A stretch of 64,000 nt of DNA from Chitinophagaceae bacterium (GTDB lineage: Bacteria; Bacteroidota; Bacteroidia; Chitinophagales; Chitinophagaceae): contig JADKAJ010000002.1 of assembly GCA_016719165.1 (NCBI GenBank), positions 806,001-870,000 on the forward strand. Direction: 5' to 3'. The position numbers were made by a program, and so were the translations under genes. A model generated the notes under the pieces. That model was not told the DNA's origin and did not search any database. It saw nothing but the letters and a program-made list of their open reading frames with translations. Positions 54,281-62,378 of this stretch are shown here, one piece after another (the first letter of the stretch is position 1; every line of letters starts with the position of its first letter).

Positions 54281-54359
54281 ATAAAAATTAAGTAGTGGAC
54301 AAATGTATTTTCATCCCGGTTAACAAAAGGTTAAAGAACAACCACTTGCTGATTAAAAT

Positions 54360-54387
54360 AAATGCTCCGGAAAAACACGGAGCATTT
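54360..54387 (-). terminator. Terminator of tRNA-Met
   Basis: AAATGCTCCG (54360-54369) and CGGAGCATTT (54378-54387) form a perfect ten-pair stem starting one base after the tRNA 3' end. On the minus strand it is followed by ATTTTAATC. Confidence 0.75.
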
Positions 54388-54388
54388 G

Positions 54389-54462
54389 TGGACCCTGTTG
54401 GGATCGAACCAACGACCCTCTGATTATGAGTCAGATGCTCTAACCGTCTGAGCTAAGGGTCC
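54389..54462 (-). tRNA. tRNA-Met (CAT)
   Basis: On the minus strand the gene starts GGACCCTTAGCTCAG. The anticodon stem-loop CTGACTCATAATCAG has anticodon CAT, the T-arm holds GTTCGATCC, and GGACCCT pairs with AGGGTCC. No CCA is encoded. CAT anticodons also occur in initiator and in lysidine-modified tRNA-Ile2; the first pair is G-C, so it is not a typical initiator, but Ile2 cannot be excluded. It shares about 20 bases (AACCAACGACCCTCTGATTA) with tRNA-Asn at 51712-51788. Confidence 0.9.
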
Positions 54463-54513
54463 TGCCGGTAAGGCGGCTGCAAAAGTATAAAAAAAGCCTT
54501 GTAAACAAGTAAG

Positions 54514-54543
54514 TTGCTATATAAAATGTAATCCTTAGATTTA
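54514..54543 (+). promoter_or_regulatory. Candidate promoter of the ECF sigma gene
   Basis: TTG at 54514-54516 and TAGATTTA at 54536-54543 are separated by 19 bases, the spacing of the Bacteroidota housekeeping promoter (TTTG-N19-21-TAnnTTTG). The start codon follows 12 bases later, giving a very short leader. Confidence 0.5.
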
Positions 54544-54555
54544 CGTCGCTTTGCT

Positions 54556-55149
54556 ATGCTTGAGAATGAGCCGATAAAAAGATTGCTATCTGCTATTGCT
54601 TTTACTAACGACCAGGCTGCCTATAAGGAGTTATTCCTCCTTTTGCATGGTCGCTTAAAGCAGTTTGCCTATTCTATTCTGAAATCCCAGGAAGAGGCGG
54701 AAGAACTGGTCTCTGACCTTTTTGTCAAAGTATGGGAAAAGAGAGATCAGCTTACTACGATAGATTCTCCCCTTTTATATTTTTATGCTACTGCCAAAAA
54801 TCTTGCATTTAATCGCCTGAATAAGCAAAAAAGGCAGCAAAATATCCGTCCCGAAGAATGGCTGGTGCAGCTGAACAGTATTTATTTTGATCCTGAGCAA
54901 TTGATGATGACAGAAGAAATGATGCGCCAGATCAGGCAGGCCGTCAATAATCTCCCTCCCCGCTGCCGGTTAATATTTAAACTGGTCAAGGAAGACGGGC
55001 TTAAGTATAAAGAAGTAGCAGAGTTATTACAGCTCTCCATAAAAACTATCGAAGCTCAAATGGCCATTGCTTTACGCCGGATTGGGAAATATATGCATAT
55101 GGAAGTCAACCAGTTATCTCCTGACGCAAATAATGTAAAAAAAAGTTAA
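54556..55149 (+). CDS. ECF-type RNA polymerase sigma factor
   Basis: A 197-residue sigma-70 family protein. Region 2 has EEAEELVSDLFVKVWEKRD and LLYFYATAKNLAFNRLNKQ, and region 4 has NLPPRCRLIFKLVKEDGLKY then KEVAELLQLSIKTIEAQM. It is followed by a FecR-type anti-sigma factor and a SusC receptor with an STN domain. This is the standard cell-surface signalling unit in Bacteroidota: ligand binding at SusC activates the sigma factor, which transcribes the susCD genes. Confidence 0.92.
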   Translation: MLENEPIKRLLSAIAFTNDQAAYKELFLLLHGRLKQFAYSILKSQEEAEELVSDLFVKVWEKRDQLTTIDSPLLYFYATAKNLAFNRLNKQKRQQNIRPEEWLVQLNSIYFDPEQLMMTEEMMRQIRQAVNNLPPRCRLIFKLVKEDGLKYKEVAELLQLSIKTIEAQMAIALRRIGKYMHMEVNQLSPDANNVKKS

Positions 55150-55209
55150 AATCTTTTAGGGGTAAGCAGAGGTTTTGGTTGTCTTACTTCTTTCACCAAC
55201 CAACGATTC

Positions 55210-56322
55210 ATGAGCCAGGAGCTATTTTGGGTACTATTTTCAAAAAAACTTTCAGGGGAAGCCTCAGCAGAGGAAATGGGATTACTGGAAAATCTCATTC
55301 AACAGCATCCTGAATGGCAATATGCCATACAGAACCTGGAAGATCTTTGGAAATACCAGCCGTACAAAGATTTTGTACAGGAAGAAGATGCCTATATGCT
55401 TCATCTTCACCGCATGGCTGAATTGAATATACCTTTCGGGGAGGTGGCAATTGAAGCAGAAATACCCGCAAAGGAAAGAAACAGGCTGGTTACAAAATGG
55501 TATTGGGCTGCTGCAGCAGTAATTGCTTTGGTTGGCCTTTTTGCATTTGGTGGTTTGTTTAATGATGAGCCGGAGAGAAATCCGATTGCGCAGCAGGTAA
55601 ATGAAATAACTACCCGTCCGGGCTCAAAATCCAAAGTGCAGTTACCGGATGGCTCTGTTGTTTGGCTGAATGCCGGAAGCAAACTAACCTACAATAAAGA
55701 TTTCGGGAAAGAGATAAGAGAAGTGACATTGACCGGCGAAGGTTTTTTTGATGTTGCAAAAAATAAAGAAAAACCATTTGTAATCAATACCGCTACAATT
55801 AGTATTAAAGTGCTGGGTACTGCGTTCAACGTAAAAGCCTATCCTGACGATAAACAAACAGAAGCAAGCCTGATCCGTGGCAGTATTGAGGTAACTATAA
55901 GAAGCAGGCCCAATGACAAGATCATTCTTTCGCCCAGCGAAAAACTGGTTGTAGAGAATAATGTTCCAAAAGCTGATGTGAGGGAGATGCGTACCGGTTA
56001 TATTGAAAGAACATCCTTACCGGTAATCAGTACACTGATTTCTGTAAACAAACTTAAATACAGCCCTGTCGACAGCACTTTAGCAGAAACACAATGGGTG
56101 AATAATAAACTGGTATTCAGGAACGAGTCCTTTACAGAACTGGCTGTTAGAATGGAAAGATGGTACGATGTGGCGATTGATATCACGGATGAAAGTATCG
56201 CTGAAGAAAGATTGAATGGTATTTTCGAAACAGAGACAATTTCCCAGGCACTGGATGCTTTAAAAGAGACTATTCCGTTTCAGTATGAAAAAACAGGAAA
56301 CAAAATAATTATACACCGCTAA
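55210..56322 (+). CDS. FecR-type anti-sigma factor (FecR/DUF4974)
   Basis: A 370-residue inner-membrane protein. The cytoplasmic part (about residues 1-90) binds sigma; one helix (residues about 95-114, WYWAAAAVIALVGLFAFGG) crosses the membrane. The periplasmic FecR domain has TTRPGSKSKVQLPDGSVVWL, NAGSKLTYNKDF, EVTLTGEGFFDVAKNKEKPF and LGTAFNVKAYPDD. The C-terminal DUF4974 domain has NNKLVFRNESFTELAVRMER then INGIFETETISQALDAL-like residues. It transfers the signal from the SusC STN domain to the sigma factor just upstream. Confidence 0.9.
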   Translation: MSQELFWVLFSKKLSGEASAEEMGLLENLIQQHPEWQYAIQNLEDLWKYQPYKDFVQEEDAYMLHLHRMAELNIPFGEVAIEAEIPAKERNRLVTKWYWAAAAVIALVGLFAFGGLFNDEPERNPIAQQVNEITTRPGSKSKVQLPDGSVVWLNAGSKLTYNKDFGKEIREVTLTGEGFFDVAKNKEKPFVINTATISIKVLGTAFNVKAYPDDKQTEASLIRGSIEVTIRSRPNDKIILSPSEKLVVENNVPKADVREMRTGYIERTSLPVISTLISVNKLKYSPVDSTLAETQWVNNKLVFRNESFTELAVRMERWYDVAIDITDESIAEERLNGIFETETISQALDALKETIPFQYEKTGNKIIIHR

Positions 56323-56374
56323 TGCTTATGCCAATGATTGCTTTGAACAATACTTCTTAGATAATGAAAAAAAT

Positions 56375-56440
56375 GCGGGATTTCGCTGTAACGAAACCCC
56401 GCCAGGTTAACATGTTAAGGAGTGGATTCCGATAGGAATC
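56375..56440 (+). promoter_or_regulatory. Two hairpins in the fecR-susC gap
   Basis: The first (56375-56402) has GCGGG-A-TTTCG pairing with CGAAA-C-CCCGC with one mismatch; the second has GATTCC (56425-56430) pairing with GGAATC (56435-56440). Neither has a T-run. They lie in the 147-base leader before susC, where structure could shape transcription or translation of the receptor. Confidence 0.35.
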
Positions 56441-56469
56441 TGCATTATTAACCCCTTCAATTGTAAAAT

Positions 56470-59400
56470 ATGAAAAAAAACGAAACGACTGCTGTTTCTA
56501 AAAAGGATCACCTTTATCAAAAGATTGCCAGAATTATGAAATTGACGTTTGCTTTTTTGCTGATTGCTTGTCTGCAGGTTTCTGCCCGCGGCTTTTCGCA
56601 GGATCGTATTACGCTGAAAATGAACGAGGCGGAAATTAAAAAAGTTTTATTCGCTATTGAAAAGAAAACCAATTACCGGTTTCTTTTCAATGAAAGCGCA
56701 TTTAAAAGAAAACCTAAAGTAACCATTGATGCTGTGGATGCTTCTGTTACAGACTTGCTCGACAAGATCCTGGCGAATACAGGAGTGAGCTACAAAATAC
56801 TGGGTTCAAAACTGGTAGTCCTCAAAGAAGGTATTGCTTCCGGAGAGATTGCTTCGCAGGATCTGAGGGTTTCCGGAAAAGTAACGGGGGACAACGGTGA
56901 GCCTTTAGTAGGGGTGTCTGTTTCCGTTAAGGGTTCCAGAACCGGTACTACAACGGATGCTAATGGTAATTTTTCACTCACAGTTCCGGATGATGCAGTA
57001 TTGGTATTTAGTTCAGTGGGCTATGAATCCGTTGAAATGGCGGTTGCCGGAAAATCAACATTGAATGTTTCCATGGTACAATCTTCCCGTAAAATTGATG
57101 AAGTGGTGGTGATTGGTTATGGAACTGCCAGCAAAAGAGACCTGACTGGTTCTATTGTGAAAGTAGCCGGAAAAGACATTGCTGATAAACCTAACACAAA
57201 CCCTGTATCAAGTTTACAGGCCAGGGTAGCTGGTTTGACTATTATTAACAATGGTACTCCCGGCGCTGCTCCGGATATTCGTATCCGTGGTACAAACAGC
57301 CTGGGTGGCAACCTGCAACCTCTGTATGTAGTGGATGGTATCTTCAATGATAATATTGATTATATCAATCCTTCAGATATTGAATCAATAGAAGTATTGA
57401 AAGACCCTTCTTCACTGGCCATCTTCGGTGTTCGTGGTGCTAACGGTGTTATCGCTGTTACTACTAAAAAAGGGAAAGCTGGTCAGACGGTTATAAATTT
57501 CAATACCGCATTTGGTTTTAAAAAGCTGGTGGATAAAATTGCCTGGGCCAATGCAAGTGAATTCCAGACTTTGTATGAAGAAGAGAAAGTAAATATAGGT
57601 GCCAATTCTCCATTTGATTATGGTAAATGGACTGCCAATACAGACTGGGTGGATGCGGTAACAAGAACCGGTAAATTCAATACCAATAACCTGAGTATTG
57701 CCACCAGCACTGAAAAGAACAGGTTTTACATGGGAGTTGGTTATACCACCGATGAAGGTATCATCAAACATGAAAAGCTGAAAAAATTGCAGTTAACTAT
57801 TACGGATGAGTTGAAAGTAAATAAATTCCTGAAACTTGGATTTAATATCAATACTGTTAAACAGGATAACCCGTACGGAGCGTCCTGGGTATTGGATGCT
57901 GCAAGGAAAGTGATACCACAGGTTAGTGCAGGCACTAAATCTGTCTTTACAAAAAATCCATACGGATTAGACAGCAATAATTACAACCTGTACTATGAGT
58001 TGCCGATCATTCAGAACTCAGGTGTGATCAACCCGCTGTTGATACTGGAAAATGAATATAACAAAACGATCAGCCAGGAAAACAGGATCGTTGCAAGTGC
58101 CTTTGCAGAGTTTACTTTGCATAGGAACCTTAGCTTCAAGTCAACCGTATATGCTGATATGAGCAGTGTGAATGCAAGGGTGTATACACCGGTTTATAAT
58201 GCTTACGATGCTGCCAATGATGTAGCGTTCCTTTACAGCAGAAGAACAGGTGTAAGAGAAAGTGATGATACCTATAAAAAATTCCAGACAGATAATATTT
58301 TAACGTATAAAGGCCGGATTGCCGGTGATCATAATATCACCGGGATGGTTGGTTTTACCACTTATGACTTCCGATATGCTGGTCGTTTCGGTTCCTCTCA
58401 GCAAAGCATTACCGGTAATGCTGTTCCTGATGATAAAAGATTCTGGTATGTAACTAATGGATTTGAAGATCCGCTGAGTGTAAGAGCATCTTCTGCTCAG
58501 TATCAAAGAACAACCGCTTCTTTCCTTACCAGGGCTTTATATAACTATAAAGGCAAGTACTACTTTAATGCTTCCTTCCGGATGGATGGAACATCTGTAT
58601 TCCCTAATAACAGGTGGCAGCCGTTCTGGGCTATTGGTGCAGCCTGGGAGCTGACCAAAGAAGAATTCATGCAGGATCAGAATGTAATTGATTTCTTAAA
58701 GCTAAAAGCATCAACCGGTGTATTGGGTGTTCAGAATACAGGTGGTTATAACTACCCGGCATACCCGCTGTTACGTACAGGGTCTGCTGCAGTGTTTGGC
58801 GACCTGGTTTATACTGCTGCTGAAAACGATTACCTGGCAGATGAAAATCTGAAATGGGAAACGAACAAAGCTAATGAGATAGGTGTTGAACTGGATGCGT
58901 TTAAGCGTCGCCTTCATTTTGAAGCGGCTTATTATTCTAAAAAAACCGAAGGCTTGTTATCAAGAGTTAATAATGGTGGTTTGAGCGATGGTTTGCTGAA
59001 CCAGGGCGCTTTGAAAAATAGCGGTATGGAATTCTCTGCTAGCTGGACACAGAGCCTGAACAGGGACCTGAGTATAACAGTGGGTGGTAACCTGACTACC
59101 TTCAATAATAAAGTACTCTCCCTCGCAGGTGATGGAAAGGATATCTTTGATGGCCCCTCTATCACAAGAGTAGGTTCTCCAATCGGTTCTTTTTATGGTT
59201 ATGTGGTGGAAGGAGTTTACCAGAGCTATGCAGAGAAATTAGCTTCACCGGTAAATACAGAATTCTCTTATGGACCCGGTGATCTGAAGTATAAAGACGT
59301 AAATGGAGATGGTGTGATCAATACTGATGACAAGACCATTATCGGAAACCCCACTCCTGATTTCACCTATGGTGGTAATGTTTCTGTAAAGTACAAAGGG

Positions 59401-59841
59401 TTTGATCTCGGACTTGACTTTGGTGGTGTGTATGGTAATGAGATATTCCGTGTTTGGGGTGCTACTGAATCTCCTTTCCAGCGGGTAAATTATCCAAAGT
59501 TCAAGATCAACAGGTGGACTGGTGAAGGTACTTCCAACTGGGATCCGATCTTAGGACAGGATCACAGGATCAATTATGAGAATTCTACTTATTCCATTGA
59601 AGACGGAAGTTACTTCAGGTTGAGAAATGTACAGGTTGGTTACAATGTAGAACCTAAGTTCATCTCCAAACTTAAAATGAAGAGTCTTCGCCTGTTCTTT
59701 AATATGCAGAATGCGAAGACATGGAAAAATAACCTGGGTTATTCTCCGGAGTTTGGTGGTTCTGCCACTTCATTCTCTGTTGACAGAGCAGGTAATGCGA
59801 TACCAATGGTAACGACATTCGGATTAAACGTAAATTTTTAA
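56470..59841 (+). CDS. SusC/RagA-family TonB-dependent receptor with STN domain
   Basis: A 1123-residue outer-membrane receptor. A signal peptide (about residues 23-43, ending GFSQ) is followed by an STN secretin/TonB short N-terminal domain (about residues 45-110, LKMNEAEIKKVLFAIEKK). Next come a CarboxypepD_reg-like domain (VSGKVTGDNGEPLVGVSVSV), a TonB plug with DEVVVIGYGT, NPVSSLQARVAGLTI, IRIRGTNSLGG and YVVDGI, and the C-terminal barrel. SusC forms a lid-and-pore complex with the SusD encoded downstream for glycan or oligopeptide uptake. The STN domain marks it as the sensor for the upstream FecR/sigma pair. Confidence 0.95.
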   Translation: MKKNETTAVSKKDHLYQKIARIMKLTFAFLLIACLQVSARGFSQDRITLKMNEAEIKKVLFAIEKKTNYRFLFNESAFKRKPKVTIDAVDASVTDLLDKILANTGVSYKILGSKLVVLKEGIASGEIASQDLRVSGKVTGDNGEPLVGVSVSVKGSRTGTTTDANGNFSLTVPDDAVLVFSSVGYESVEMAVAGKSTLNVSMVQSSRKIDEVVVIGYGTASKRDLTGSIVKVAGKDIADKPNTNPVSSLQARVAGLTIINNGTPGAAPDIRIRGTNSLGGNLQPLYVVDGIFNDNIDYINPSDIESIEVLKDPSSLAIFGVRGANGVIAVTTKKGKAGQTVINFNTAFGFKKLVDKIAWANASEFQTLYEEEKVNIGANSPFDYGKWTANTDWVDAVTRTGKFNTNNLSIATSTEKNRFYMGVGYTTDEGIIKHEKLKKLQLTITDELKVNKFLKLGFNINTVKQDNPYGASWVLDAARKVIPQVSAGTKSVFTKNPYGLDSNNYNLYYELPIIQNSGVINPLLILENEYNKTISQENRIVASAFAEFTLHRNLSFKSTVYADMSSVNARVYTPVYNAYDAANDVAFLYSRRTGVRESDDTYKKFQTDNILTYKGRIAGDHNITGMVGFTTYDFRYAGRFGSSQQSITGNAVPDDKRFWYVTNGFEDPLSVRASSAQYQRTTASFLTRALYNYKGKYYFNASFRMDGTSVFPNNRWQPFWAIGAAWELTKEEFMQDQNVIDFLKLKASTGVLGVQNTGGYNYPAYPLLRTGSAAVFGDLVYTAAENDYLADENLKWETNKANEIGVELDAFKRRLHFEAAYYSKKTEGLLSRVNNGGLSDGLLNQGALKNSGMEFSASWTQSLNRDLSITVGGNLTTFNNKVLSLAGDGKDIFDGPSITRVGSPIGSFYGYVVEGVYQSYAEKLASPVNTEFSYGPGDLKYKDVNGDGVINTDDKTIIGNPTPDFTYGGNVSVKYKGFDLGLDFGGVYGNEIFRVWGATESPFQRVNYPKFKINRWTGEGTSNWDPILGQDHRINYENSTYSIEDGSYFRLRNVQVGYNVEPKFISKLKMKSLRLFFNMQNAKTWKNNLGYSPEFGGSATSFSVDRAGNAIPMVTTFGLNVNF

Positions 59842-59859
59842 ACAATTAAATAGCAAAAA

Positions 59860-61368
59860 ATGAGAAATTTTAAGAGTAGTTTTTTTGCATTGTTGCTTGC
59901 AGTGCCACTGTTGATGCTATTGAGTGGCTGTGAGAAGTTTTTGGACCGCAAGCCCCTGACAGCGGCGCTGGAGGATTTGAACCAGGGTGGTATTGAAGCC
60001 GAGATATTTGGTATTTACAGTAACCTCCGGAACAGTCCTGGTTTTACAACCATTCCCTGGCTGGGTGTGCATGATTTCCGTTCTGATGATTCAGAAAAAG
60101 GAAGTGATGCAGCAGATGGTGCTGAGTGGGTAGCTCCTTTTGATAACTATCAGTATGTAAAAGATCTTTGGGCAACGAATGTGTACTGGGATGATCATAT
60201 GACTTTAATTCAGCTGGCTAATGCAGCGATTCAAAAAGCTGATTCATTGGGCCTCACTGATGCAAGCACAACCCTGAATATAGCGGAAGCCAGGTTCATG
60301 AGAGCTTTCTCTTATTTTGACCTGGTGAGAACCTTTGGTGAAGTGCCAATTCATTCCGGTAAAATATACCAGTCATCAGATCTTTGTAAGCCAAAAAGTA
60401 CCGTTGCACAGGTTTATGCATTTATAGATGCTGATCTTCAATTCGCAGCTGATAACCTGCCTGCATCATGGGGTAGTCAATATCCCGGAAGGCTTACCAC
60501 AGGTGCAGCTAAAGCACTACATGCCAAAACACATTTATACAGGCAAAACTGGGCACAGGCATTAGCATTATGTCAGCAGGTAATGGGCTCAGCTACCTAC
60601 TCACTAAATTCCAGTTACTATGGCATTTTCAAAGATGCCGGTGAGAATAGCGGGGAATCTATCTTTGAAATTCAGGCCTATGTCAGCCCTAATGGTTCTA
60701 TTGACCAGGGTTGTGGTTTTGCTACCTGTATGGGTGTAAGGGCTGCCACTGCTACCGGATGGAACCTTGGTTGGGGATGGAATACACCAACAGATAACCT
60801 GGTGAATGCTTTCGAAGCAGGTGATGTTAGAAAAGGTTCTACCATTCTTTTCTCCGGTCAGTCAGACGATCCTTCCACAGGAGGATATGGCAGAGTGTTG
60901 CCTAACTATATTTTAGACCCTGTTCCGGGGCCGTTGCCAAGAAAATACTGGAACAAAAAAATCTATGCTGATCCTGCCTACCGTGCTTCTACAGGATTTA
61001 GCGATAACCCAAGATGGATCAATAAAAGGATCATCCGTTATGCCGATGTATTGCTGATGGCAGCTGAAGCAAGTAATGAATTAGGTCAGGGTGCAACAGG
61101 TATTGGTTGGCTTAACAGTGTAAGAACAAGGGCCAGTCTGACCGGACGCACCTATACTACCCAGGCTCAGTTAAGAGCTGATATTAAACATGAGAGAAGG
61201 GTAGAATTTGGTGTAGAAGGCGAACGTTTCTTTGACCTGGTAAGATGGGGTGATGCACTTACCGTATTGGGGCCACAAGGTTATACTAACCGTTGCCGGT
61301 ATTACCCGATACCACAACCTGTTATTGACAGATGTGGTGGTACGATCATACAAAACCCCGAATGGTAA
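59860..61368 (+). CDS. SusD/RagB-family nutrient-binding lipoprotein
   Basis: A 502-residue surface lipoprotein (LLMLLSGC, Cys24). SusD-like features are EKFLDRKPLTAALEDLNQGG, AEARFMRAFSYFDLVRTFGE then VPIHSGKIYQSSD with the TPR-type core, the RKYWNKK/INKRIIRYADVLLMAAEA region and the C-terminal ERRVEFGVEGERFFDLVRW block. It caps the SusC pore and grips the substrate. It starts 18 bases after susC. Confidence 0.95.
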   Translation: MRNFKSSFFALLLAVPLLMLLSGCEKFLDRKPLTAALEDLNQGGIEAEIFGIYSNLRNSPGFTTIPWLGVHDFRSDDSEKGSDAADGAEWVAPFDNYQYVKDLWATNVYWDDHMTLIQLANAAIQKADSLGLTDASTTLNIAEARFMRAFSYFDLVRTFGEVPIHSGKIYQSSDLCKPKSTVAQVYAFIDADLQFAADNLPASWGSQYPGRLTTGAAKALHAKTHLYRQNWAQALALCQQVMGSATYSLNSSYYGIFKDAGENSGESIFEIQAYVSPNGSIDQGCGFATCMGVRAATATGWNLGWGWNTPTDNLVNAFEAGDVRKGSTILFSGQSDDPSTGGYGRVLPNYILDPVPGPLPRKYWNKKIYADPAYRASTGFSDNPRWINKRIIRYADVLLMAAEASNELGQGATGIGWLNSVRTRASLTGRTYTTQAQLRADIKHERRVEFGVEGERFFDLVRWGDALTVLGPQGYTNRCRYYPIPQPVIDRCGGTIIQNPEW

Positions 61369-61404
61369 TCGTTTAAATATTTTTTAAACAGAAAATCTTA
61401 AAAA

Positions 61405-62259
61405 ATGAATATGAAAAAGAACATTCAGCAATATCTTCTGGCGGCAACAGTTGTTTTATTGGCTGCCAGTTGTCAGAAAATGGATCGCCCGGCTCTGGGT
61501 GATTTTCCGAAAGATGCAAATCCTCCCGGCGGACCATTGAAATTTTATGCAGCTTTTGATGGTACAACGTCAGATCCGCTGATGAATGCTGTTGACAGTA
61601 TCAGGGCCAACTTTGCCGGCAGCAACCCATTAACTTCAGTTGATGGAGTGAGTGGTAAAGCGGTGAAAGGCGAAAGCCAGAAATTTATCAGGTACGCAAA
61701 ACCGAATGATTGGGCAAAACTTGCAAAAAGTTTTACGATTTCATTTTGGTATAAAAGGGATGGACAAACAAAAAACAATACAGGCACGAACGGTCCTGAA
61801 TACCCGGTTAGTTTCAAGTCAAATAATGGTCACTGGTCAGGTGCCAATATGTTTGTGATCATAGAAGGTAACAATGCAGCCTGTGCTGTTAAAGTGATGA
61901 TAGCTGATAAGAATATGGCTGATAACTGGTTTACCTGGGAAGGTGGTAACACTATCCCCGGATTGTTAAACAACAACTGGCGCCACATGGCATTGGTATA
62001 TAGTGCAGCCACCAGCGGCATGACCCTTTATATTGACGGTGTAGCCAACAGTAATGTAAGAGTATGGGGTACTCACGGCGATATTAATATTGATGATACC
62101 AAGATCAGCGAAATGAGAATCGGTGCAGGACCAGGTACCAATTATAGTTCAGATGACTGGCTGTCTTCATCATGGAAGGGCGAACTGGATCAGTTCCGGA
62201 TGTATGATGTTGCTTTAACGGCATCCGAAATACAAGGATTATTTAACGGAAGAAAGTAA
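61405..62259 (+). CDS. LamG-domain lipoprotein
   Basis: A 284-residue lipoprotein (LLAASC, Cys23), which may start at either Met1 or Met3. Residues about 48-280 form a concanavalin-A-like LamG sandwich: FTISFWYKRDGQTKN, WRHMALVYSAATSGMTLYID, KISEMRIGAGPG and GELDQFRMYDVALTASEIQG. LamG modules bind carbohydrates or proteins. Right after susD, it is probably a surface glycan-binding protein of the same uptake system. Confidence 0.88.
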   Translation: MNMKKNIQQYLLAATVVLLAASCQKMDRPALGDFPKDANPPGGPLKFYAAFDGTTSDPLMNAVDSIRANFAGSNPLTSVDGVSGKAVKGESQKFIRYAKPNDWAKLAKSFTISFWYKRDGQTKNNTGTNGPEYPVSFKSNNGHWSGANMFVIIEGNNAACAVKVMIADKNMADNWFTWEGGNTIPGLLNNNWRHMALVYSAATSGMTLYIDGVANSNVRVWGTHGDINIDDTKISEMRIGAGPGTNYSSDDWLSSSWKGELDQFRMYDVALTASEIQGLFNGRK

Positions 62260-62305
62260 CATGATTTGCTAAGTTTTTTTTGGCAATCGCAGAGCATAAG
62301 CAGTA

Positions 62306-62343
62306 AAAAAGGGGCTGAACAATTTATTGTTTCAGCCCTTTTG
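62306..62343 (+). terminator. Terminator after the LamG gene
   Basis: AAGGGGCTGAA-CAA pairs with TTG-TTTCAGCCCTT over a four-base loop, followed by TTGAAC. It separates the SusCD-LamG unit from the VCBS-repeat gene, which may therefore have its own promoter. Confidence 0.75.
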
Positions 62344-62378
62344 AACTTTATCAGGTTTATTACATAGAAATTTGCCAT

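Noticed and set aside
54389..54462. tRNA-Met as the second end of the island (it shares about 20 bases with tRNA-Asn)
   Set aside because: The shared bases are the anticodon and T-arm region common to many tRNAs; the gene is complete and lies beyond backbone genes hflX and Rieske.
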